Shown in pieces: positions 1 to 6,884 of a DNA stretch of 8,815 nucleotides. The stretch's first letter is position 1. Each line of letters starts with the position of its first letter. Location: positions 1-8,815 of the forward strand of contig JAIXVO010000047.1 of NCBI GenBank assembly GCA_027482985.1, written 5' to 3'. A program made the translations under genes and the position numbers. Origin of the DNA: Cyanobacteriota bacterium. GTDB lineage: Bacteria > Cyanobacteriota > Cyanobacteriia > Leptolyngbyales > Leptolyngbyaceae. Below the pieces are notes generated by a model. That model was given only the letters and a program-made list of their open reading frames with translations, was not told where the DNA came from and did not search any database.

Positions 1-1623
1 GACGCGATCCCGCTGGCGGCAATGTATGAAGATGCTGCGCAAATTCCCACCTGGCAACGGGATGCGATCGTCCGGGCGACCGCCAATTGGATTGTGGTGA
101 ATTATCCCGCGATCCGCCGGTTGCGACCGACGCAGCCTGCCACTCGGGCTGATGTTTCTGCCTTCATTTATCAATGTCTGGTGGCGTTGCAACAAGCCCC
201 CGCGATCGCCTCTCCCTACATCGTCCGCTGGAATCCGGCGGCAACCGTAGAAGTGAGCCATCCTCGTGAATTTCGGGCAGTTTGGGTCACGTCTGTCTGG
301 AATAAAGATTGGCCGTCTGCGCCGACTCTCCCCTCCGCTCAACAACAAACGGAATTCATTCGGATTCTGGATACGCTCAAATCCCTGAATTTCAATGCGG
401 TGATTTTGCAACTGCGCCCGGAAGGAGATGCGCTCTATAACTCCGCGATCGATCCCTGGAGTAACTGGCTAACCGGAACCCAGGGACGCGCCCCCAATCC
501 CAGTTATGACCCGCTGGCCTGGGCGATCGCCGAGTGCCGCCAACGCAATCTGGAACTCCATGCCTGGTTTAATCCCTACCGCGCCCGCACGTCTCGCAGT
601 ACGGTGAATGTCTCGCCGCACATTGCCGTCACCAATCCCGAAGCCGTCTATCCCTGGGGCAACCAACTCTGGATGGACCCCGGTCTGAAGCTGGTGCAAG
701 ATCGGACGTTCAACGTGATTCTCGATGTCGTGCGCCGCTACGATGTGGACGGCATTCACCTGGATGATTACTTCTATCCCTACCCGATCGCCGGTCAGAG
801 TTTCCCGGATCAGCGCACCTACCAGGCTTACCGCGCGAATGGGGGGACGTTGGCACTGAATGATTGGCGGCGGGAGAATGTTAACCAACTAGTGCAGCGA
901 ATCGCCAATGGGATTCGCACCACGAAACCGCACGTCAAATTTGGGATCAGTCCGTTTGGCATTTATCGTCCCGGTCAGCCCCCTGGTATTCAAGGATTGG
1001 ATGCCTATGACCAACTGTATGCTGATGCCCTGAAATGGTTACAGCAGGGATGGGTGGACTATCTCAGCCCACAACTTTACTGGCGGATTGATCCCCCGGC
1101 TCAGAGTTATCCCGTATTGCTCGATTGGTGGGTAGCGCAAAACACCCGGCAGCGGCATCTCTATATCGGCAACAATGTCGGGCAATTAGATGGCAAAGCC
1201 TGGGAGTTAACCGAAATTGAACGGCAAATTGCAATTACCCGCCAGCATCCTTCCGATTTTGTGTTAGGCAATATCTTTTTCAGCATGAGTACTTTGCTGA
1301 CCAATCGCGAAGGCGTGAGCGATCGCTGGCGCACCGATACTTACCGCACTCCCGCCCTGGCTCCCTTCATGTCCTGGCTCCCCAGCAATCCTCCCAGCTT
1401 GCCGACAGGGGTACGGGCGATCGCGGGAAAATTGAGCTGGAACAGTGCCCCTGCCGATGTCCGCAGTTGGACGCTATATCGCCAAGCCAATCAGCAATGG
1501 AGCCTCCAGCAAATTCTGCCCGCCTCGGTGCAGGGTGTGGCCGTGTCACCAGGAACGTATGCGCTGTGTAGTGTCAATCGACTGTCGCAGGAAAGTCGTG
1601 GCATCATGGTTTCGGTAGTCTGA
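1..1623 (+). CDS. SLH-remnant / GHL10 (DUF187) glycosidase-like surface protein, 5'-partial
   Basis: The reading frame is open from base 1, so the start lies upstream and 540 residues are visible. Residues 1 to about 60 look like the end of an S-layer homology (SLH) domain (DAIPLAAMYED, then a helix, then PATRADVSAFIYQCLVAL), which in the family anchors proteins to the cell envelope. From about residue 88 (PREFRAVWVTSVWNKDWPS) to about 445 runs a GHL10/DUF187 TIM-barrel-like domain, with ILQLRPEGDALY, LHAWFNPYRAR, the acidic strand DGIHLDDYFYP near 250-260, FGISPFGIYR and VDYLSPQLYW. The last ~70 residues form a small beta-rich, fibronectin-III-like tail. The family is inferred to cleave cell-wall glycans outside the cytoplasm, but the substrate is not readable here. 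Family assignment is strong; the enzymatic reaction is inference. The export signal would be in the missing part. Confidence 0.88.
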   Translation, partial: DAIPLAAMYEDAAQIPTWQRDAIVRATANWIVVNYPAIRRLRPTQPATRADVSAFIYQCLVALQQAPAIASPYIVRWNPAATVEVSHPREFRAVWVTSVWNKDWPSAPTLPSAQQQTEFIRILDTLKSLNFNAVILQLRPEGDALYNSAIDPWSNWLTGTQGRAPNPSYDPLAWAIAECRQRNLELHAWFNPYRARTSRSTVNVSPHIAVTNPEAVYPWGNQLWMDPGLKLVQDRTFNVILDVVRRYDVDGIHLDDYFYPYPIAGQSFPDQRTYQAYRANGGTLALNDWRRENVNQLVQRIANGIRTTKPHVKFGISPFGIYRPGQPPGIQGLDAYDQLYADALKWLQQGWVDYLSPQLYWRIDPPAQSYPVLLDWWVAQNTRQRHLYIGNNVGQLDGKAWELTEIERQIAITRQHPSDFVLGNIFFSMSTLLTNREGVSDRWRTDTYRTPALAPFMSWLPSNPPSLPTGVRAIAGKLSWNSAPADVRSWTLYRQANQQWSLQQILPASVQGVAVSPGTYALCSVNRLSQESRGIMVSVV

Positions 1624-1658
1624 TGGACGCAAGGTTTTTTCAGCAGCATGGGGAGGAG

Positions 1659-1667
1659 TGCCATAAT
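1659..1667 (+). promoter_or_regulatory. Candidate extended -10 promoter of the toxin-antitoxin pair
   Basis: TGCCATAAT reads as an extended -10 element (TGnTATAAT with one mismatch), 28 bases before the chosen antitoxin start. That would leave a leader of roughly 20 bases containing the AGGAG ribosome site at 1681-1685. I see no -35 box at a normal distance. This is a motif match only. Confidence 0.35.
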
Positions 1668-1695
1668 TGCAGTACCCCAGAGGAGACACGAAGCG

Positions 1696-1911
1696 ATGCA
1701 AGTGAAGGATTTAACGGTTGAAGAATTGAAGCAATTAATCCAAGAAACGGTTGCTGAAACGCTGCAAGCTCTGTTGGCTGACCCCGACGAAGGTCAAGTC
1801 CTCAAGGCTGAAGTTCAGCAACAACTCCTTGAGTCCTTGGCTCGAACTCAATCTGGAGAACGCGGCATGACAGCTGCGGAAGTCGCTAGCAAACTGAAAT
1901 TGATCTGGTAA
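1696..1911 (+). CDS. Type II antitoxin, partner of RelE/ParE-family toxin
   Basis: This encodes a 71-residue, mostly helical, acidic protein. An upstream in-frame ATG at 1648 exists, but the start at 1696 is preferred because AGGAG lies at 1681-1685 with ten bases of spacing and because the conserved-looking part begins at MQVKDLTVEELKQLIQ. The N-terminal two thirds (VEELKQLIQETVAETLQALLADPDEG, then KAEVQQQLLESLA) predict two amphipathic helices suited to dimerisation. The end, GERGMTAAEVASKLKLIW, resembles the C-terminal toxin-binding segment of cyanobacterial small antitoxins that precede RelE-like genes. I cannot identify a classical ribbon-helix-helix, AbrB or Phd DNA-binding motif, so autoregulation is uncertain. 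The toxin gene follows after 37 bases. The function is inferred from gene pairing and protein character. Confidence 0.72.
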   Translation: MQVKDLTVEELKQLIQETVAETLQALLADPDEGQVLKAEVQQQLLESLARTQSGERGMTAAEVASKLKLIW

Positions 1912-1948
1912 CGAACAACAAGCTTGGCAAAGAACGCCAATTCTAGTG

Positions 1949-2212
1949 ATGCACTACAACGCTGAGTTCACAGCAGCGGGGCTGGATGAATTAGCAAGCC
2001 TTGATTCAACGATTCAAGATCGCGTTTTCAAAAAAATTCGGTGGTTGGCAGAACATCTTGATGACATCACTCCACAGGCTCTCAGCGCTGATTTAAGCGG
2101 ACTTTTTAAGCTCAGGGTCGGCGACTACCGAGTGATTTACTCCTATGATGTTGCCGCCCAACTTGTGACCGTCCATAAAGTTGGGCATCGACGAGATATT
2201 TACGACACCTAA
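1949..2212 (+). CDS. RelE/ParE-family toxin
   Basis: This encodes an 87-residue protein with the compact RelE/ParE fold pattern: an N-terminal strand (HYNAEFT), a helical hairpin (GLDELASLDSTIQDRVFKKIRWLAEHL), then strands carrying LFKLRVGDYRVIYSYD (about 52-67) and VHKVGHRRDIYD (75-86). The basic and aromatic residues K54, R56, R61, H80, R81, R82 and Y85 sit where members of this superfamily have their catalytic or RNA-contacting groups. Relatives of RelE/YoeB type cut mRNA on the ribosome, while ParE-type members poison gyrase. The HRRDIY ending and the length favour the RelE side, but this is inference. A GTG at 1946, directly before the ATG, is an alternative start. Neither start has a recognisable Shine-Dalgarno sequence, in contrast to the antitoxin, which would keep toxin output low. 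The frame is open upstream only to 1904. Confidence 0.85.
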   Translation: MHYNAEFTAAGLDELASLDSTIQDRVFKKIRWLAEHLDDITPQALSADLSGLFKLRVGDYRVIYSYDVAAQLVTVHKVGHRRDIYDT

Positions 2213-2247
2213 CTCACCTGCAGGGATATTACTTTTGGGCATAGCCC

Positions 2248-2430
2248 TTAGCTTTGAGCGGAGTCGTCAAGTTGTTGCTGAAGTTGTTGCACTTCTGCAA
2301 GCGATAAGCCAGTACTCCGAACAATCGTGGCAATGGCGACCTGTTCGCGCAGCAGATTGAGGGCGATCGCCCGCGAATTTTCTGCTTGGGCTTCTCTTTG
2401 AATTGAGCGAAAAACGGTGGACTCTTGCAT
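2248..2430 (-). other. Candidate intragenic start: 60-residue C-terminal Rpn product
   Basis: Inside the rpn frame, codons 196 and 197 are adjacent ATGs (2433-2431 and 2430-2428). They are preceded on the minus strand by CGGAGAGAC. The GGAG core lies 4 bases before the first ATG and 7 before the second, a better ribosome site than that of the full-length start. Initiation there would give about 60 residues, from MQESTVFRSIQREAQ to the shared stop. In enteric bacteria, Rpn genes are reported to make a short C-terminal protein from an internal start that blocks the full-length nuclease. This may be the same design. However, a similar Arg-Asp/Glu-Ile/Met-Met-x-Glu-Ser stretch recurs in the protein family as I remember it, so coding constraint alone could create the motif. 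Confidence 0.4.
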
Positions 2431-3018
2431 CATGTCTCTCCGTAGAATGCGGTATATAGTCTCTTCTTCTAATTTTAGTCCGGCTAAAACCCCTGACGCT
2501 GCGATCAGATTGGCCTGTGTTTCCGTGTCTACAATCTGAGCAATCTGATGTACCGCTTGCCGCAGTGTTGCCTGAGCATCTGGAGTTTGCCCCAGCGTCG
2601 CAAAAGGAATCAGTCCTGGGTATTGCAGAAATAAAGATGCAGGCTGTTCCCAAATTCTTACCACCTCAAACTCATGGCTTGTCTTCTCCATCGCAAAGCG
2701 ATTCTGATACACTCGCTCGGATGAAGTTTGCTTCAGGTAAATGACCACTTGCCGCATGGGTTTAGTTGGATCTTTGCGATAGCCCCGAACGCGATAATCC
2801 AACATGCGAAATGGGACGTTGGCTTTGGGCAATGTTTGAAATTCTAGATGCAGAAACGCGGCAGATGATTGCAGCAGAATGAGTGCATCCGTGCGAATCG
2901 GATCGAGGGAGAGTTCTGAGGGTTGGAGTTCTGTCAGATCGACAGGTTCTCCCAGCAGCCAACTGGCGAAATCGGTGGAGAAGTGTTCCGCCAGGAAGCG
3001 GCAAATATCATCGTACAT
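2248..3018 (-). CDS. Rpn-family / PD-(D/E)XK nuclease-like protein
   Basis: This encodes a 256-residue protein of the Rpn (recombination-promoting nuclease, formerly transposase_31/PDDEXK-like) family, which is very abundant in cyanobacteria. Recognisable blocks are MYDDICRFLAEHFSTDFASWLLGE at the N-terminus, RTDALILL (42-49) with D44, FLHLEFQT (55-62) supplying the E59-x-Q61 pair, PFRMLDYRVRGYRK (69-82), VVIYLKQT (91-98), and YPGLIPFATLGQT (133-145). D44 and E59-x-Q61 match the metal-binding PD-(D/E)XK core, so DNA cleavage is plausible but unproven. The C-terminal part (196-256) is a separate helical segment ending LSLAEVQQLQQQLDD. The start at 3018 has no good Shine-Dalgarno sequence. The gene is convergent with the toxin, with 35 bases between stop codons. 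Rpn proteins have been linked to recombination and phage defence in other bacteria. Confidence 0.85.
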   Translation of the reverse strand: MYDDICRFLAEHFSTDFASWLLGEPVDLTELQPSELSLDPIRTDALILLQSSAAFLHLEFQTLPKANVPFRMLDYRVRGYRKDPTKPMRQVVIYLKQTSSERVYQNRFAMEKTSHEFEVVRIWEQPASLFLQYPGLIPFATLGQTPDAQATLRQAVHQIAQIVDTETQANLIAASGVLAGLKLEEETIYRILRRDMMQESTVFRSIQREAQAENSRAIALNLLREQVAIATIVRSTGLSLAEVQQLQQQLDDSAQS

Positions 3019-3103
3019 AAGCAGTAGTCACATCGCACGGTCTGCGGGAGCGATTGAGGATCGTCGCTAGGTTAATGCGGCGAGAGTCAGCGCGATCGCT
3101 CGA

Positions 3104-3721
3104 TTAGCTTTGGGGATGGACTAAGACACCGTTGAGGAAGATGTCCGCAAGTCCTTCGGCCATGTGTTGCATGTCGGCGGCGGCGGCACCGGGAGCCATG
3201 ATCGTACTTTGGCTAAAGCCGGCGACGGCAAACATCCCCAAGAAGACACGCGCCACCATTTTGGCATCCATTTGGCGATAAACGCCCTGATCCATCGCCG
3301 TTTGGAAAAAGGCTTCGGCGACATCGGTCATTTTGTCGATCACTTCGGATTGGATGTGATCGCGGAGTTCGGGATGGAATTGGGCTTCCATGAAGCAAAC
3401 GCGCAGCATGTCGGCATTCTCATGCAGGTGCAACATCCGTCGCCGCATAACTTGCGCCACCGCTTTGTAACTGCCCATGCCGCTGAGTTCCGTCAGCAAG
3501 TCGGTGAGGATTTCGACCCAGCCTTGCGTCGCGACTTCAATCAAAATCGCTTTCTTGTTGGTGAAATGGCGAAACAGCGTGCCTTCGGCCACATTCGCGG
3601 CTTCGGCTAAATCGCGGGTGGTGGTGCCATCAAAGCCTTGCCGCGCAAACAGACGCAAGGCCGCGTTGAGAATGCGCGTGCGGGTTTCGGACTCGGTGGG
3701 TGGGAGGGGAGAAGGACGCAT
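3104..3721 (-). CDS. TetR/AcrR-family transcriptional repressor
   Basis: This encodes a 205-residue protein, the usual length for the family. The N-terminal DNA-binding domain spans about residues 11-60: TRTRILNAALRLFARQGFDG, then the helix-turn-helix TTRDLAEAANVAEGTLFRHF (34-53), followed by TNKKAILIEV. The remaining ~145 residues are the all-helical ligand-binding and dimerisation region, with no recognisable specificity. Members typically repress a neighbouring gene until a small molecule binds. Here no transporter or enzyme gene lies divergent to it, so the target is unknown and self-regulation is the simplest guess. The ATG at 3721 has no clear Shine-Dalgarno sequence. One copy of a 24-bp imperfect repeat lies 13-36 bases upstream of the start and could be its operator. 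A -10-like TATGAT lies further up on the minus strand at 3778-3773. Confidence 0.9.
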   Translation of the reverse strand: MRPSPLPPTESETRTRILNAALRLFARQGFDGTTTRDLAEAANVAEGTLFRHFTNKKAILIEVATQGWVEILTDLLTELSGMGSYKAVAQVMRRRMLHLHENADMLRVCFMEAQFHPELRDHIQSEVIDKMTDVAEAFFQTAMDQGVYRQMDAKMVARVFLGMFAVAGFSQSTIMAPGAAAADMQHMAEGLADIFLNGVLVHPQS

Positions 3722-3824
3722 AGAAACACCAGCGGTTGACGATTGAGCGACTGCGATCGCGGAAGCCCTCCCATCATAGGCGCAGTTCTCAATGCAGGGG
3801 GCAGACCTACGGAATCATTGCAGA

Positions 3825-3853
3825 TTGCCTCGCTGTGTTGGGCAGCGAGGCAA
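3825..3853. repeat. Perfect 11-bp hairpin downstream of dnaE-N
   Basis: TTGCCTCGCTG (3825-3835) and CAGCGAGGCAA (3843-3853) are exact reverse complements around a 7-base loop. It sits about 200 bases past the dnaE-N stop in the direction of transcription. There is no T-run on either strand, so it is not a textbook intrinsic terminator. It could still end or stabilise the dnaE-N message. Confidence 0.6.
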
Positions 3854-3854
3854 A

Positions 3855-3882
3855 GGCAGGAGGCAGAGGGCAGAGGGTAAGG
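3855..3882. repeat. Tandem heptamer tract (STRR-like)
   Basis: There are four 7-base units, GGCAGGA, GGCAGAG, GGCAGAG and GGTAAGG, the middle two identical. Short tandem heptamers of this kind (STRR) are known from intergenic DNA of cyanobacteria. No function can be read from it. Confidence 0.5.
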
Positions 3883-3973
3883 GATTGACGATTCAGCGCT
3901 TGCGATGACAGCAAGGGTGAGGGGATTACAGTCGTGATCACGAGTGGACTACGGCATCAATTTGCCTACCGTG

Positions 3974-3994
3974 GGGTGGGCATCTTACCCGCCC
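3974..3994. repeat. REP-like palindromic repeat
   Basis: GGGTGGG (3974-3980) and CCCGCCC (3988-3994) pair as a 7-bp stem with one G-T pair and loop CATCTTA. It resembles the GGCGGGCAAGATGCCCGCC type of interspersed palindrome that I remember as common between cyanobacterial genes. The family assignment is from memory. Confidence 0.45.
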
Positions 3995-4049
3995 AGGTTA
4001 GAAGCCTACACCGTGGATGGTTAGTCTACCTGCACCGCAGTCTACTAAT

Positions 4050-6692
4050 TCATCGTGGTGCGGCTGGGAGGGCGAGGGTTGCGGCTGGCGGGGTGGAGGC
4101 AAGACACTGTTGGAGTTCTAACCCTTCCGCAAAAATATCATCGATCGCGCGCATTTGACCGTCGGTAGTCATGAATTTGTGGTCTTTAGTCGCGCGAATG
4201 GTGGAGCCGTCTGACAGGAGATATTTGAAGACTTCTTGCGTGCCGCGATCGTGCCACTGGACAATCGGTTGGGTGTAAATGTAACCCGCTGGTGTCATCG
4301 TGTAAACGGTGCAGGCAAGGCGTTGTTCGACGATTTTACCGATCGCGATCGGGCCATATTCGACTGTCCAAATCGGGGTGTCATAACTGAGGCAATATTC
4401 GGCAAATTTGATCATCTGCTCAAATAGCTCAGTGGCAATTTTTTGATCCACGCCCCGTTCTTTGGCACCTGCGACAAACATTTCCTGGTGCTTCTGCATC
4501 TCCGAGACTTTCTTTTTCCCCATCGCCCGTCGCAACAGGTCAGCTTCCCCCAGCGAATAACCCGCCATATCCTGGGCAATTTTCATGATCTGTTCCTGGT
4601 AGACCATGATGCCGTAGGTTTCTTCCAGGATGGGCTGGATGATCTCGTGGGGATAGTCAATCTTTTCCCGTCCGTGTTTCCGGTTGATGAACTTGGGAAT
4701 CAGTTTGGCATCCAGCGGCCCCGGTCGGTAGAGCGCCAGGATGGAAGAAATGTCTTCCAGACCGGAAGGTTTCAGTTCTCGCACAATCTGCCGCATGCCG
4801 GAAGATTCCAACTGGAAGATGCCCTCTAACTCGCCCCGCGCCAGCAATTGGTAAGTTTCGGGATTGTCCAGCGGCAGGCGATCCATGTCCAGATCAATGC
4901 CCTTGTTCAGCTTCAAGAGGTCTAACGCCTTTTGAATCATGGTCAGGTTTTTCAAGCCCAAAAAGTCCATCTTCAGCAGGCCGAGGGACTCAATATCTTC
5001 CATGAAGTACTGGGTAAAGACGGCACCATCATCGTTTTTCTGCAACGGCACGATCTCATCCAGCGGTTGCGCCGAGATCACGACTCCCGCCGCGTGAATC
5101 CCCACACTCTTGTTCGTCCCTTCAATCCGCATCGCCATATCGATCCAGCGGCGGTAGGGAATCGGTGGATCGGTACCCGGCACGAGCAAATCATCGTCGT
5201 ACTTTTGTTTAAAGTCGGGGCTGGGGGTTTCATCCGAAATCATCATCTTCAGTTTGCAGGGTTTGCCCCGCATGACCGGGATCATTTTGGTCATGCGATC
5301 GCTCTCCCCATAGGGAATGTTCAGCACCCGCGCCACATCCTTCAGCACCGCCCGCGAGGTCATCCGGTTATAGGTGATAATTTGCGCCACCCGCTCGGTG
5401 CCGTACTTCTTCGTCACATATTCGATCACTTCCCCCCGCCGTTCGATGCAGAAGTCGGTATCAATATCCGGCATCGACTTCCGTTCGGGATTCAGGAAGC
5501 GTTCAAACAGCAGCCCGTGATGCACCGGATCAACGTTGGTAATCCCCATCGCATAAGCCACCAGCGACCCAGCGGCTGATCCCCGTCCTGGCCCCACCGG
5601 AATGTCGCGATCGCGAGCAAATTTGATGTAGTCCCACACCACCAAAAAGTACTCGGCAAAGCCCATCTGCATCATCATGTTGAGTTCGTAGTCGAGGCGA
5701 TCGCGATAGGTTTGATCGATTTCCTCAAACGAACTGCACCGCCGTCGCTGCATCAGCCCTTCCTGGGCAATTTTGGTCAGGTAGGTGGCCGAGGTATAGC
5801 CGTCGGGAATGGGATAGGAGGGAATGCGCGGTTCGCCCAAAATGTCATAAGTCTCGATTTTGGCGGCGACTTCTAAGGTGGTGGCGATCGCGGATTCGAT
5901 CACATCTTCCGTCAGGTGATCTCGAAACAACATCCGCATCTCATCGGCAGACTTCAGGTATTCGGTGCCCGTATAGCGCAACCGCTTATCTTCCGTAATC
6001 AGCTTGCCCGTCTGGATGCAGAGCAAGGCATCATGGGCTTCCACGTCATAACAAGAAATGTAATGAGAGTCGTTGGTGCAGATAATTTTGATGTCGAACT
6101 CGCGGGCGATCTTGATGATTTCGGGATTCACCGTCCGTTCTTCTGGCAAGCCGTGATCCTGAATCTCCAGATAATAGTCATCGCCAAACAGGTCTTTGTA
6201 CCACTGGGCGACCTTCCGCGCCACTTCCGGACGACCCTGCAAAATCGCCTGGGGCACTTCTCCCCCCAAACAGGCAGAAGTCACGATCAGCCCCTCGTGG
6301 TACTGCTCAATCAAGTCTTTGTTGATACAAGGACGGGAAAAGATGCCCTTGCCCTGCATTCCTTGGAGGCTGGAAATCGTCGTCAGTTTGACCAGATTTT
6401 TGTAGCCCAGCGTATTTTTCGCCAGCACCACTTGATGGTAACGAGGACGGCGTTCCTGCTTGGTAATGTCGCCGTTGATCACATACATCTCGTTGCCGAT
6501 GATGGGCTTGACCACATCCCCTTTGCTCTTGCACACCTTCAGCATCTCGATCGCGCCATACATCACCCCATGATCCGTCAGGGCGATCGCGGGCATCCCC
6601 AGGGCGATCGCGCGATCGATCATCAGCGGGATCTGACTGGCTCCATCCAGCAAGCTGTAGTCACTATGAATGTGTAACCCAACAAAGGACAT
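4050..6692 (-). CDS. dnaE: DNA polymerase III alpha subunit, N-terminal part fused to split-intein N half (DnaE-N)
   Basis: This encodes 880 residues from ATG 6692. A GTG at 6698 is possible, but [17 protein letters not shown] is the usual cyanobacterial N-terminus. The order is: PHP domain (about 1-270) with the metal-ligand candidates H7, H9, D16, H41, E68, H86, C141, D208 and H210; then palm and thumb with [11 protein letters not shown] (367-377), PDIDTDF holding the catalytic aspartates D411 and D413, and KMDFLGL with the third, D576; then the fingers, up to FAEY (763-766). Residue 767 is Cys1 of an intein N half, which runs to the stop. The protein therefore lacks the rest of the polymerase. 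Family knowledge says a separate dnaE-C gene supplies Int-C plus the remaining C-extein, and trans-splicing restores the replicative polymerase in the cytoplasm. No such gene is in the window. It starts in a divergent region shared with the bestrophin gene. Confidence 0.97.
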   Translation of the reverse strand: MSFVGLHIHSDYSLLDGASQIPLMIDRAIALGMPAIALTDHGVMYGAIEMLKVCKSKGDVVKPIIGNEMYVINGDITKQERRPRYHQVVLAKNTLGYKNLVKLTTISSLQGMQGKGIFSRPCINKDLIEQYHEGLIVTSACLGGEVPQAILQGRPEVARKVAQWYKDLFGDDYYLEIQDHGLPEERTVNPEIIKIAREFDIKIICTNDSHYISCYDVEAHDALLCIQTGKLITEDKRLRYTGTEYLKSADEMRMLFRDHLTEDVIESAIATTLEVAAKIETYDILGEPRIPSYPIPDGYTSATYLTKIAQEGLMQRRRCSSFEEIDQTYRDRLDYELNMMMQMGFAEYFLVVWDYIKFARDRDIPVGPGRGSAAGSLVAYAMGITNVDPVHHGLLFERFLNPERKSMPDIDTDFCIERRGEVIEYVTKKYGTERVAQIITYNRMTSRAVLKDVARVLNIPYGESDRMTKMIPVMRGKPCKLKMMISDETPSPDFKQKYDDDLLVPGTDPPIPYRRWIDMAMRIEGTNKSVGIHAAGVVISAQPLDEIVPLQKNDDGAVFTQYFMEDIESLGLLKMDFLGLKNLTMIQKALDLLKLNKGIDLDMDRLPLDNPETYQLLARGELEGIFQLESSGMRQIVRELKPSGLEDISSILALYRPGPLDAKLIPKFINRKHGREKIDYPHEIIQPILEETYGIMVYQEQIMKIAQDMAGYSLGEADLLRRAMGKKKVSEMQKHQEMFVAGAKERGVDQKIATELFEQMIKFAEYCLSYDTPIWTVEYGPIAIGKIVEQRLACTVYTMTPAGYIYTQPIVQWHDRGTQEVFKYLLSDGSTIRATKDHKFMTTDGQMRAIDDIFAEGLELQQCLASTPPAATLALPAAPR
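4053..4394 (-). other. DnaE split intein, N-terminal half (Int-N)
   Basis: This is a 114-residue segment starting at Cys1 (codon 4394-4392) after extein residues AEY. Block A is [14 protein letters not shown]. Block B is [17 protein letters not shown], with the TxxH motif T69 and H72. [11 protein letters not shown] lies between them. It aligns closely with the Npu DnaE N-intein as I recall it, including C28. K70, M75 and M81 match positions reported to speed splicing in fast DnaE inteins. The body ends near residue 97; a Pro/Ala-rich tail of about 17 residues ([17 protein letters not shown]) follows. It is shorter than the 123-residue Synechocystis version and longer than the 102-residue Npu one. 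It needs Int-C in trans. Confidence 0.96.
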
Positions 6693-6793
6693 AAACACTC
6701 AACCCACACAACGGCTGAGGACTAAGGTACACCATATCTGGCGGTTTGCCTGTTAAGTTCGCCCAAATCTAGGCTAAACCCGGAAAAATGCCC

Positions 6794-6811
6794 TTGATAC
6801 TAATGTATCAA
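6794..6811. promoter_or_regulatory. Inverted-repeat operator candidate, LexA-box-like
   Basis: TTGATAC (6794-6800) and GTATCAA (6805-6811) are perfect 7-bp inverted arms around TAAT, in the 192-bp divergent region between dnaE-N and the bestrophin gene. The centre TACTAATGT is identical to that of the Anabaena LexA box as I recall it. Against RGTACNNNDGTWCB it differs at two symmetric positions. A second half-site in the same context, CCCTTGATAC, recurs at 6872-6881, four bases before the bestrophin start. A -10-like TATGAT lies at 6825-6830. A dimeric repressor site is likely; which protein binds is a guess. Confidence 0.5.
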
Positions 6812-6884
6812 ATTTCAGATCAGGTATGATCAGGGCGGTCATCGACTGACTTTCTCAAGTTCTGATTGCACCCCTTGATACGGC

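Larger units (their letters stand above)
3734..3906. repeat. 24-bp imperfect direct repeat pair (3734-3757, 3883-3906)
   Basis: The two 24-base stretches agree at 20 positions and share the core TTGACGATT plus AGCG and TGCGAT. They lie 149 bases apart, bracketing the hairpin and heptamer tract. The left copy is immediately upstream of tetR. They could be paired operator sites, or duplicated ends of an old small insertion. Confidence 0.55.
3722..4049. other. Repeat-rich gene-free region between dnaE-N and tetR
   Basis: I see no credible gene in these 328 bases. In order it holds a 24-bp imperfect direct repeat (3734-3757 and 3883-3906), one HIP1 octamer (3753-3760), a perfect 11-bp hairpin (3825-3853), tandem heptamers (3855-3882), a perfect 12-bp palindrome TCGTGATCACGA (3932-3943), a REP-like hairpin (3974-3994), and the direct repeat TAGTCTAC near 4022 and 4040. 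Both flanking genes read leftward, so the region is the 3' end of the dnaE-N message and the control region of tetR. Confidence 0.7.

Noticed and set aside
469..888. Minus-strand frame of 139 codons inside the GHL10 gene
   Set aside because: It is antisense to conserved glycosidase-like sequence; shadow frame.
3164..3610. Plus-strand frame of 148 codons opposite tetR
   Set aside because: It is antisense to a clear TetR gene, and its translation is His/Gly/Phe-rich with no recognisable motif.
3722..4049. CRISPR array or tRNA in the repeat-rich region
   Set aside because: The repeats are too few, too short and irregularly spaced for CRISPR, and no cloverleaf can be drawn.
4932..5579. Long plus-strand open frame (215 codons) opposite dnaE-N
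   Set aside because: It is the antisense shadow of a strongly conserved polymerase region. Its translation is His/Arg/Gln-rich with no family signature.
5916..6677. Plus-strand open frame of 253 codons opposite the PHP domain of DnaE
   Set aside because: It is antisense to unmistakable DnaE coding sequence. Its composition (many His, Gln, Asp) is that of a shadow frame, with no ribosome site or domain.
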